Shown here one piece after another: positions 32,797-44,088 of a DNA stretch of 64,000 bases. This DNA is from Cyclospora cayetanensis (taxonomy: Eukaryota; Apicomplexa; Conoidasida; Eucoccidiorida; Eimeriidae). Both the position numbers and the translations under genes were made by a program. The notes beneath the pieces were generated by a model. The model had not been told where the DNA came from. It worked only from the letters and a program-made list of their open reading frames with translations, and made no database searches. The stretch's first letter is position 1; each line of letters starts with the position of its first letter. The stretch lies in assembly GCF_002999335.1 (NCBI RefSeq), contig NW_020312136.1, positions 269,412 to 333,411 of the forward strand. Direction: 5' to 3'.

Positions 32797-35700
32797 GTGA
32801 GCATCCAGCGTGGGTACTGCGATTGTTGCCAGAAAATCATGTCGCAGTGTTCTGTCTGTCTCTTGGGTGTGTGCGTGTGCACAAACACTTCCTCTAGTAA
32901 AAGGTGTAATATTGATATTTGCTCACAGACAAGTACCTGTAGAGCAACGCAAATGCAATAACATTCATTCTACGTACCCTGCACAACTTAGATGCCTACA
33001 AGCGCTGAGGCACAGGGGGGTCTATCTAACGTTTTGCTCTACCGAAGTAACATCTCATCCATGGTCTCCCTAAAGAAACCCTCCACTCACAATTTAGTAC
33101 ACGCTTAATGGAATATTGTTGAGACTTTTTAAAAGGAACTCACGCCTCCCCCTACACGCGCGCCCCATGTTTAGGATGCGAGGCGGGAGTGATAGCCAGG
33201 GTGCGCGTAGCTGCACCCTCTAGGCAGTCAAAGCATCCACAGCAAGTTACACATAGCATGAATTTCACACTCATAGAACACTATCTCATCTTGTATGAAG
33301 TTAACGCAAGTCTGAACGAGGTGAGTCACACGAAAAGAAAAATCAATTAGGCAAGTCTCCACGAATTTCTAGTTGAATGTGACTATTGTACTAGAAATTC
33401 ACTGAATGGGGTTTAACCCACTAGACCTTCGACCATGACACATGCCCTTGTTTTCCCTACCTGTGCTCAGGCCTCCTGCGTGCAGAACACCGGAAGAGTT
33501 CCCACCCTACCGCCCCTTCCCATACTGGCCGAAACGCAAATGTGAATAACGAAGGCAGCCTGGGCATCAACCCGTAAATAGAAATTGAAGGCAAAAAAGA
33601 AGCTGAATTGCGAAAAGCGATCGAAGGACCTATGCCAACATAACCGCGACGGCGCGATGGCACACTCTCGTCTGACCGCGGAAATAAGCCTCATGCTAGG
33701 AGAAAACAGAAATCAAACAAACGAAGATAATCAAATGTGCCCCTGCGCCTCATAGAGCATTATCTGTATGCCAGCATATCCGATGCAATACGCACAGCTG
33801 ATTTTCAACCTTCGAAAAAGGCCTAAGCAAGAACGCAGGGAAAACATATTCCGGCTTCGCTCCACAGAGCACACTATCGTATTCTTTCGGGTCACAGCTG
33901 AATTTACACCACAGTGCAAAAGCTTGGATGATCCATTGGATGGCCGGGGATGTGCCTTCGACCAGAGGAATATGCACTCTCATTACGAGATTTTCTGCGG
34001 CTGAAGCGACGTTTCTCAATCATAGCCTTCTGCAGAGCCTTCCAGTTCCTTCAAACAGTTTCAACTCGCCTGACTACAGACCTTGTTGTTGAAATGTTAC
34101 AGATCAAAGATCCGGATAGTCGCTCAGTCGTTGCTGCTAGACTCAACAAACATGCCTGTCTTATCCCATGTATCAGCTCTGGCAAGGCTCAGGCAGTCGC
34201 TCAATTACATTCAAGTAATGTCTGGAAACTTCATGGAATCCCCAAGAGTAGTGACACGAATAGGAAGCTATATCTTTTAATGTATTCTGGCTTGCCTGCA
34301 TGACCCACCGACGCACTGACCATAAAATGAACACGGCCAACCACCCTGAGGCAGAATGAAAGAGTGATTGCACCAACCACACTATTTTCCAGTACTTTTA
34401 ACTCTATGCTCACCAAAAGCTAATTGCTTTGCCTCATTTTCTTCCCTGTGCTGAGTGCATATAGAATGCAACAGTACATTCTTCTACCCGTTGCTCTCCC
34501 GCATCTCTGCTCTAAACGGAGCAGAGCCAATCCTATTCAATGCTGGACCTGTTGGGTCCAAGTCAGCAGCAGCGGAACGATTCAGATAAGGTCTGGGCTG
34601 TCAGCAACAGTTGTGCGCAAATCTCGAGACAAGCAAGGAGTTATAAGCAGCGGTTGGCTGTGTGCTTCAACTCCGGAGATATGGTCTTGCTGGATCGGCA
34701 GGTTTTACGGCGTGCATCAGAAGGTGACAAAACGCAAAAGTGTGCATCCAGGTGGCTAGCAGCATTTGCCATACTTTCACGAATCAATGTTATCTTGTGC
34801 ACTTGATTTCCCTAACAGTGGCAGCTGCTAAACAATTATCAATGTTGGTTTCTCAAAGAATTTTAAAGCCCGAATTAGTGGCACATTTTGCCGCGAAGGC
34901 AAAGAATCCATGTGTTGCCGGACGGTCCACAGGGGGATGTAGAAGTGCTGGAGTTCAGGACTATTGAGCACTGAGGACACACTGGCTGGAACAATTTGGC
35001 GAAACGGGTCGAAAACAAAACCATGGCAGTGGCTGACGGAGGAGCAGTTTTGGGGCTTCGCTGCCGACGGGAGAACTGGCCGCTCTGCTTGGCTCACAAG
35101 GCTAGTCTGTAACCATGGTGCTCCATTCATTCCTTGATAACTTTCCTTTCCCAACACATGCTCTGCCGGCAATAGCTGCTTTCACCGGGATGCTGGTAGA
35201 AACAATTTTTGTAGTGATCGTTAATGTGCCGCTTATATTCATAAGTCTATGCAGGTACGCTCAGGTATGATGCCCCTCTGTTCCTGCTGACGCCTCGTCT
35301 GGGGTTTGGATATCGGCTATGCTGTTTGCACCCACTATGTTGGCATGCAACCATTGCTTTTCGTAGTTTAAATGCACATGCAGGCTAGTGTATACTTGTA
35401 CTATGCATACTGCCTTTACTTGCAAGCGATTCCTCGTTGCAGGAGGCTAAACTATTTCAGCTGTCAGACGTGAGCGAGCCCTCCCCCCGTCGCAGTCTTG
35501 CTGGCTCAGGTCCCTAGCGGGCTTTTTGCGGTTGTGCTTCTTTCTTTCATTCAATTTCTTTTTACGCAATAGTACTCACTGTGCCTTCATCACTTGTGTT
35601 GAATTTTGCGTTTCTTTCTCTCTGGGCACTGGTGATGGAATTCTTTTGGTGCGCTGCACGCTGCAAGCCGCAACAGCCAGGTAGGGAACGTCGGGACCTG

Positions 35701-37679
35701 TGTTGTTGAACGAGGAGCGGGAAGACCTAGACCGCAAAGCTATATTTATCCACCTTTTATCGCACTAGTTTTATTTAGTTAATAATTAGCGAAGAATTGA
35801 CTAGCTGATTTGTCTGTATTTCTTAATTTCTAGAAGCCGGCGTTAGCTCTGTGGAAAAAGATTCCGTGTTGCATGTCTGTGTGAGCGTGCTCGACGCTAT
35901 GTGCCCCTTACTGCGCATGATTGGAGTGCTGAAGGATTGCACATACGCCCACCTGTCTGTCTGTAGTCCCTCATGGCAGGACCTCTGAGAGGGGCGGAGA
36001 CGGGAAGGAGCCGATTCCTTGGATATACGCTCAATGTCATTCTACTAGGCTTGCAATGAATCTAAGGGGAACTGTCTCCCTCTGAAAAACTTCCATGGAT
36101 ACGGATATCCTATCAAGCCGCTTACAGAACCCAGAGGGAGGTGTTGTGGATTCGCGCCGCTTGACCTTGAGCATGGGGAATGGCCACCTTATGAAGGTGT
36201 CGTAGGAGCTTTCACTGTATGTTGCGCGTTCTGCTAGACCCCAGAGGACAAAGGGAACTTGGGAGATAAGTGCTCTTGGGGAGTATGAGGAACTGATGCG
36301 CTAAAGCCACATTCGCTGCATCTGAACGATTGCGGGCTAGCCGAGGCCCTCACTGCCGCGTTGGTGAACCCTTTAAGTGGAGCTTTCCGGAAAACCTTGA
36401 AACAAGAGGCGTTCAAATTGGGCAATGTATACTTGTCGAACGCTTCAGTGCCTTTTTGATACCAACAAGCTCCACCGTACTCTGGCTGGAAAGTTGGCAG
36501 TCATTTCGTGTACGCTGCTTGTGTGTGCTGGAAGCACCGGACTCTTCGACACTACATGTATTGGTAGTATCTATAATCACTTTCAAAGGCTATTCGTATC
36601 TAGCTACTGCTGGTTGCATAATACATGGGGACTTTGTATTAGGGGGCGTTGGGGTGATAGGTTTCTGCTCTTTGGAGTTTCCGGATCCAAGGGCATAGAG
36701 TGACACAGGAGACATCGCAGATATGCACGTAGCAAACTCCAACTGCACAGTGCCTGTAGCCGTGACCCCTGTCAAACTGCAAAGCCTTCCTCTTGCAGTT
36801 TTTTGTAGTAGGCTTCTGGTGTTCTCCTGCATGTGTGGGGAAGATGGCAGCAGCGGCACCATGCTCCCTAAAGTGTTTTGTTCCTCTCCTTTTGGCTGAC
36901 CGATACGTCCTCAGCTGCAGAGTAGCAGCCGCGGCTTTTGAAGCAAAAGATCAAGCGCTCTGGCGCCGTTTCCTTGTGCCTGCCTTGCCCGACTGCCAAA
37001 CGCATCAAGGCACTCCCATACACACAAGCAAATGGCCCACACAACGGAGGGAAAGAGGAGGCCTTGACAAGAGAGATATGAGTAGGAGAGTGCTCAATGC
37101 AGAGTGCCTTGTCACCCAGTGGGATAGCCCTGATATTCGGTGTGTACACGCATATACAGCCCAAAGCAAGAGATGTTGTACGTTGTCTTCCAAGCTAAAA
37201 TGGACTACTTAAACTGCTGGCATCCACATTTGGACTCTTGGGAGACAATCTTGTGTGGAACCTATCTGGTTTTGACCTGCAGCACATATGACCTCGTACC
37301 ACACGCAAGAGAGCTACTTGCTAGTGCGCCTTCGAGAGAGGCAAAGCATCGCGCGTACCCACCGGCAAAAACAAAGACCATGCGTCAAACGAACCATCAT
37401 GTACTTGCAAATTCAAAGAGAATAGGAGCAAATAAATCATCCTTCTATTACCAGTTACCCGAGGGGCTCTTCCATAATGCCGCTGGAGGGTCCCGTACGT
37501 GCCACTTGCTGTCGGTACCGCCTGAGCGGCAGCAAAAGCTGCAGCAACAGTGTACGTTTTCACTGCATTTCGGCGTAGTACACCGGATTCTCTTCCATTA
37601 ATTGTTCTTCATATCCTTCTTTGCATGCTCCTCGGTGCTATAACGTCGTCACACCCCTCTGCCACACACTGCCTGAACC
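32797..37679. other. Long gene-poor stretch
   Basis: About 4.9 kb of near-balanced composition, without CAG or CATA arrays and without any frame showing a domain. Frames of 90-150 codons (for example around 36793-37601) start at GTG or lack splice context. An 11-bp inverted repeat with a 16-nt loop is at 33363-33400. The final few hundred bases are the promoter region of the E1-beta gene. Confidence 0.45.
33363..33400. repeat. 11-bp inverted repeat, 16-nt loop
   Basis: GAATTTCTAGT (33363-33373) pairs with ACTAGAAATTC (33390-33400). It sits alone in a gene-poor stretch and has no terminator-like T run. Confidence 0.8.
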
Positions 37680-40600
37680 ATGTCGTCCATAGTTTCCTCT
37701 CGCGCGTTATCGCGTTTCTCATCTGCTCCCGTAGGACAAACTTCTGCCTTTAGAGCTGCTCTCACAACTTTAAGTGCAGTTTCATCCTCTCCGTTGCTTG
37801 CCTCCTTCGCAAGCTTCAGAAAATGTGAGCCCCCAAAGCGATTCTTTGCTCATGGTGCGGGCACTGACCTGACGCTGGCTTGCCGCACCTCCACAGCTCC
37901 CCGCCCAAACCATGGTGCTACCACCAGCATGAACCTTTTCACGGCCATTAACTCCGCGATGCACATTGCTCTGGAAACGGATCCCACGTGCGTCCCCCCC
38001 CTCACCGGTAGCAACATGCTTTGGAAATCCATCACCCACGACCCGCTAAGTCGCATCCGTCATAATTCGTCCCTAGGGATGCAAGGACCGTGGTTCGATC
38101 AAGGTCCGAGGCATAGGCAGGGGGGGTTAAGACGTGATCCGTTCGAGGGGCCAGTGCAAGAAGGCAGAAATCGCACAGAGGGAAGGGGGCTCCTGCAGCC
38201 AGAGCTGACCATACACTGCAAACCAACTCATTCAATGACCACCGTGGCCTATTTGTTCAGCATGAGTCCTTTCGAATGGATTCCATTGTTGCCCAGCATC
38301 AGGGCTCCCCTAGCCAACCCTAGTCCCCAGTACACGTGAAAGATCCCAGCGTTTCTTCTTCCGTGAAGTGTAGTCGCTGCACCTGAGGCGCACTGGGGAG
38401 ATTTATCATGACTTTCTTCACGATAGAAGAGGCGCATTGCCAACTCTTGCTACCTTGGCCCTCCCCATCGCTCCCCCTTCCGCAGGAGGCTGAACGGCAC
38501 GCGCCTCCTGCACATCTTACCCAGCCGCCAGGTGTCACGACATAGCTTTGAGCCTGTGTTGAGCCTATTTTCTGATTCAGAGCTTGCGTCTTCGGGGAGG
38601 ACGTGGCTTTTGGCGGAGTCTTCCGGTGCTCTGTCGATCTGAGGGACAAATTCGGCCCACAACGTGTCTTCAATACACCCCTCTCCGAGCAGGTAACTGC
38701 CTCCTGGGAGGTACTGGCGATGATGAGCGAGGGTTGTGTGGCGTGGATCACGGTCTGCTGGATGATATGCGTCATGAGCTCCAACTTCATAGGGAGGTCG
38801 ATAGATGGTAGCCTTGGCTGCGATGCGCTTCTCTCAGGGTATCGCCGGCATGGCTGTCGGGATGGCTGCCGTTGGATACACGGCCATTGCGGAAATTCAA
38901 TTCGGAGATTACATTTTTCCGGCCTTTGATCAGGTGACTTGTCTTAGATGTAGCGCAGCGTGGCATCTTGTAATGAAAGCAGAGTTCATCACTACTCTGG
39001 CTGCAGTCGCATGCTGGCCTCCCATGACTTCATGCGCACACTCTGGAGGTAGAGGGAGCGGAGGACGCCGCAGATGCACATTTGACAGGCGCACAGCAGG
39101 GAACGATGGGAAAGAGGGGCTTGACGGGATGCAGTTCGGGTGTATCCATGGTCAAGTGCATGCGGGCATGCCATTGCGTGATAGGACGCCCCCGTGTATG
39201 TCTGCATGTGTGTGTGTGTGTGTGTGTGTGTGGCCGTATCTCTATCTGTACTTCCGTGTTCGTTTATCTGTCTATGTATCTTGATTTTGAGAGAGAGAGA
39301 GTGTGTGTGTGGGTGTGTATGCGTCTCTTCTGTCCGCTACTGTATGGGGAACCAGACAGGACTCATGGTGCTGGGCGCTGTGGCATGCACTGTTTCTCTC
39401 CTTCCTCACTGCAGAGGAGGAAGGGGGCTCAGGGAGGGGGAGAGAGAGGAGATCTGGTGTGTCCAGTGTGTTGCTGCTGCGCGTAGATTGTGAATGAAGC
39501 CGCCAAGTTCAGGTATAGGAGCGGTAACAACTGGAACTGCGGGAAGGCGACTTTCAGATGTTCATGGGGGGCTGTTGGTCATGGCGGTCTGTATCACTCT
39601 CAGTCTCCGGAGGCCTTCTTTGCCCATGCGGCTGGCATTAAGGCAAGCAGACACCTTGCTGCAGGGTTGTTCGTTGTCTCTGCTTGGGCCCATTGCTGCT
39701 TTTTTGTCCCTCCTTTCTAGGGAGGAGGAGAGCGAGAAGGCTTCTGCAGAAAGGGCTGTGACAGAGGGCCCTGTGCAGGAATGTATATGCCCTCACTCCT
39801 CACCTCATCTCACCTCCGCCTCCTTCTTTCCCTCCTCCTGCTCACAGAGCGCAGACGCGGAGGCTGCTTTTTGCGTGTGCACTGTGGGGACCGCTCAGGT
39901 CGTAATACCCAGGGGCCCCTACCAGGCGAAAGGCCTCCTCTTAGCCTGTATCCGAGATGAGAATCCTTGCCTCTTCTTCGAGCCGAAGGCGCTATACAGA
40001 GTTGCAACGGACGAGGTGCCCACAGGCGATTACACGCTGGATCTGTCGAAGGCAGATATTATCCAGGAAGGAGAACATGTGTGTCACATCTGTCTTCAGA
40101 ATCCCCACACCTGCCAGCATAGATTACCTCGGACCTTTCTCGTGTGGCGTGGATACACACGGCGCGGCAAGAAGCCCAGTAGCTCCTTTCTAAGCCGTTA
40201 AGCGGACCGCCGGCGTGTTCAAGGCAGTCATGCACACGTATATACGCCTTTCTCGTGGTGGCTGCAGATGCAGCTGACATGCAATGCAATTTTGTGCAAT
40301 GCAATTTTGTGCAATGCAATTTTGTGCAATGCAATTTTGTGCAATACGATCTTATGCGATGCGATTTTGTGCATCCCTCTCTATATATGCCTTGCCCCGG
40401 CGGAATAACGCAGGGGGTACAAGCATTGCGCCTCCTCGAAACATCGTGCTTTCCCGTTGCTAGCGAACTGATGTGTGCGAGTCCTTTTTTATTAGGTAAC
40501 TGCCGTGGCGTGGGGCACACAAGTGCATCGGCTGCTCCGGGCAGCTCAGATGGCAGAGAAGGAGGGCATCAAGGTGGAGGTTATAGACCTTCAAACCATC

Positions 40601-41206
40601 GTTCCTTGGGATGTCGACACCGTCATCAACTCAGTCAAGAAGACTGGACGCCTCCTTGTATCCCATGAGGCACAGCAAACTATGGGCTTCGCTGCGGAGA
40701 TCGCTACGACGGTGCAGGAAAAGTGCTTCTTCAGCTTGGAGGCACCCATAAAGAGAGTCACGGGTTATGACACACCCTTCCCTCTCGCGTATGAGCCGGT
40801 GAGGGCTTAGAGGTGCACGGGGGAGCCGCGAGCTTGGCTTGGAAGGGGGGTAGCGATGCTTGTAGTTGCAGCGTCGTAGTGTGACAATCAAAGCCTTTTT
40901 ACGTGAATGTGCCAAGTATGGGCGATTCCCTTGTGCATACCCCTCGGATTTTGAAGCGATCCTTGTATAATGCTCTCTCTTCAAATGGCTGTGGGAGGCC
41001 CCTTTGCATCGGGACGTCCCTCAAATTCTGGGCAGCGCATGCAGCAGCGCATGCACCCTCGTGTTCTCACTCTCTCTTTGCGTCGGCATGCGCTCTCCGT
41101 ATTTCTGGTGGCTTGCGGCCTCTCCACTCTGTTGCGCACTCCGCAGTTCTATCTGCCGGATGAATACAAATTGCTGGACGCGATCAAGGAGCTGAAGGCC
41201 AACTGA
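37680..41206 (+). CDS. Branched-chain 2-oxoacid dehydrogenase E1 beta subunit, mitochondrial
   Basis: Beta subunit of the thiamine-diphosphate-dependent E1 that decarboxylates 2-oxoacids and loads acyl groups on E2 lipoate. In apicomplexans this complex is known to act as the mitochondrial pyruvate dehydrogenase. Seven exons: 37680-37987, 38581-38692, 38838-38933, 39487-39642, 39899-40078, 40496-40798 and 41147-41206. All phases agree and give about 404 aa. Residues 1-80 are Ser/Arg/Ala-rich with few acids, a mitochondrial targeting peptide. The mature part starts at [32 protein letters not shown] (107-119) carries the cofactor-contacting Glu. It is followed by [31 protein letters not shown] [38 protein letters not shown], and [12 protein letters not shown]. 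Intron 4 begins with GC (AAG|GCAAGC). The family length is normal and no key block is missing. Confidence 0.96.
39207..39311 (+). repeat. (GT)n and (GA)n runs in E1-beta intron 3
   Basis: (GT)n at about 39207-39232, then GAGAGAGAGAGTGTGTGTGTG at about 39290-39311, both between exons ending 38933 and starting 39487. Confidence 0.9.
40278..40374 (+). repeat. 15-bp tandem repeat in E1-beta intron 5
   Basis: Units of TGCAATGCAATTTTG: the first four are perfect, the last two degenerate (TGCAATACGATCTTA, TGCGATGCGATTTTG). About 6.4 copies lie in the intron between 40078 and 40496. Confidence 0.93.
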
Positions 41207-44088
41207 TCGGTCGTGTTTCATCAGCGAAATGCTGGACCCCACTGTTGCCTTTCCACCTTTGGTGGATCGACCAGATGGATGCAAGGCTCTGGTTATCTCA
41301 GCAAAGCTGCTGATATGGCGCGTCAGATGTGAGAGGGCGCATGGCCACTTCGTAGGCATACGCATCCTCCACAGCCGCACTGCGCAGGCAGTTCAGGCTC
41401 TGGCTTTTTGCGTTTACGAAATACGCACTCACGTATGCAGGCGCTTCTTCAAGTAGAGACCCGAGTGTGTGCGATGGAAGTGCAAGCAAGTTGCAGCGAG
41501 AAAGAGAGGGGCAACGGCTGTCCTCGAAACCTTTTCTTGCCCCTGAGCGCAGAAGGAGGGAAAGAGCACAGGAGTGCTGCTGTAGGTAGTGCTGTACTAG
41601 GACCGTTAGTTAAATCATCAGCCCTAGCGCAACGATAGACCTTAGGGGCCTTCTGCTTTGGAGAGACTGCCATTTTATATGTGGCTGCAACGGTTCTCCC
41701 TGCGCAGCCAATAGATGGCATTTCATTGCCGACGCTTGCAGGGTCATTTCTTGGTGTGATGGCGCACACACGCATACAGTGCCGCCTCAGCCCTTGACAT
41801 TAAGACCCCGCCTACCAGATATGAGGCCATAGAGAGAACTGGAAACAAATTCCAAGGGGAAGCACGCTGAAAAAGAATTCACTTGCGATGCCGCCGTCGC
41901 TGCCGGAAGTAGAGGGCCTGTAGCAACAGGCCTTCGACGCCATCGGCTAACTTGCGCCCACGTATCACGACAGAGGCTAAAGGGCAGGTAACCGTGGATC
42001 ATTAAATTCCTGTGAGGCGCTGATATCAGGGTAATGGGACGTACTGTGCGGTACGGAGGGGCCGAGAGCAGAATAGACCAAGATTTGAATGCATGTGATG
42101 AAGCCCGGATATTTTAGAGTCAGGTTCAATAACGATGCCTTCTAGGGGAGTGTGCAATTTGGATGCACACACGGGTTGCATGTATTGGAAAATCTCTATT
42201 TAGGGACTGCAATGCGGGATGTGCGTATGCATGTATATACGTACGCATGCATGGATGTATATGTATGTGTGTGTGTTCAGCTCTGCCCTCTCAAAGTAAC
42301 GCTCCATCCTAAGCCTCGGTAGGGAGACACACCTTCCTCCAGACTCCATACAACCTTAATAAGATGTTAGTGAGCACATTTCGAAAGAATTTTCTCTATG
42401 CCCTACCCACTCCCCTATAGATTCCCAATCCGAGGCAAGAGAGACGGTTATGATACGCCTTACCCTAAGCACTCTCAGCATCCACACCCAGTTGCATACA
42501 GCGTGTACCCCCGCAGTGCACAGTATTACGTCTCCCGGTAGCAAGCTTACGCTACGCTGCAATAAATAAGATGTACTTACAGACTCACCAATACGTTTGT
42601 TCCTTATAAATTCTTAGTTATATATAGCGAATATAGTAGAAAGCGTTCAAGTGTTGCACTATCCGCCACGCCCACTGAACGAATGCCGTTAGGGGTACTT
42701 AGGCCAATACTCTTTCTCTAGAACCCTGCTCCGAAAAGCCCCAAGGAGATGGAAATTTGATCGCATTTGAGAGCTCTAAGAGCCCTTGGCTACTGAATTT
42801 GACGGGCTTTCATGGCACAGTGTTTTGTCTGAAACGCCATCGCCTCTTTCCAGCACCAAAGGCGTGGCGCGTTGGAAGGTTGGTGTTGGCCAGCAGCCGT
42901 GTCTCCCGGTTATTTAAAGTTAGATTTACTAGAGGTATAAGCGCATATCATTCAAAAATATGCCCCATTCATGTGGGCCTCCATTGAGTATCTGCCGCTG
43001 CGGGCTCGTTCGTTCGGCTGCTGTAGGAGGAGCAGCAGCAGCTACAGCATAGTGGTAGCCACAAAAATTCTTGTGCGTCCTTTATTGGGCGCAATCTGCC
43101 TATGACTGTATTGTATTTCTTCTGGTCCTGTCTCACTATGCCTACCCAAGTTAAGGCAGCTGGAGCGACAAGGCACTGTGTGGCGCATCCCAGTTCTGGT
43201 AGAGCAGCAGCAGGAGCTTCAGCATGTCTGGCCGTGGGGTTGTTAGCTTTTCTTCTGCGTTGCTTTTTATACCGTCGTCTGCTTCTTCTAGAGCTTTCCA
43301 AGAGTCTTGCAAGCTCCTTCCCGTGCTCTAACCCTCGGCGCCGCCTCCTTGACGCTGGTCAGGGCAACCCTGCTAGCAGCCATACTGCTACGCGGGAGAA
43401 AAGCCGGTCCTGTGCTTCTTTTTCAATTTGCAGAAGGGCTCCTGCCGCGTCAAGAACGGGCTCCGTGACTCTAACTGGGTGTCAGTGCTAAGGGCGGTGG
43501 GAGCGCAGCATCGCAGCAAGGCTGTGTCGCGAGCGTCCCCGTGCGGCTCCTCTCCTTGACCAAGCTACTCTTAGGGTGTCTCAGCTTTGTAGATCTTGAG
43601 CTTTTAACGGAGTCGTCCAATTTCCTGGCTCCAAGCGCTTCCCAAGACTGTGCATCCTCCCCTCACGACACGGCGCTGCAGAGAGCATCCGAAGGGCATA
43701 CACCCCAGTGGCTGCCTGCCAGCCGCTGCTGCTGCTGCTTTCTCTCTCTCTCTCCTTCAGCCGGCTGTACGTACGGCTGTGCGCACAGCGCCGCCTCTCC
43801 GTGTGTCTTGCAGCAGCGAGGGTAGCCTCCAAAGCACCCCGCATGTTCGATTAGAGGAAGTCGCTGAGCGTCATCGGCAGCCGTCGCAGAGGCGAGTGGG
43901 AGACCGCTGGAGAACGCCATCGTCAAACACTCCATATTTACTGCACTCCACTTTTACTGCACTCCATTGTAGCGAAGATAAGGCCCTTCTAGCCTGCTTT
44001 TCGCAGTCTTCAAGGGCCTAGCCCAGGGTGTAGAGGGCTTCCCTCTACAGGCCTCTCGACATCCAATAGCCTGCCTGCTCCTGGTATT
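41207..44088. other. Intergenic region between E1-beta and TBC-TLDc genes
   Basis: No gene supported. A plus-strand frame at 43102-43491 starts at ATG and is Ala/Leu/Arg-rich but has no family signal; it may lie in the 5' UTR of the next gene. A CATG/TGTATA patch is at 42220-42275. Confidence 0.4.

Noticed and set aside
33700..36200. Possible retroelement remnant in the gene-poor block
   Set aside because: No reverse transcriptase, integrase or LTR-like direct repeats could be seen.
37140..37601. 153-codon plus-strand frame upstream of E1-beta
   Set aside because: Starts at GTG, has no domain, and lies in the presumed promoter region.
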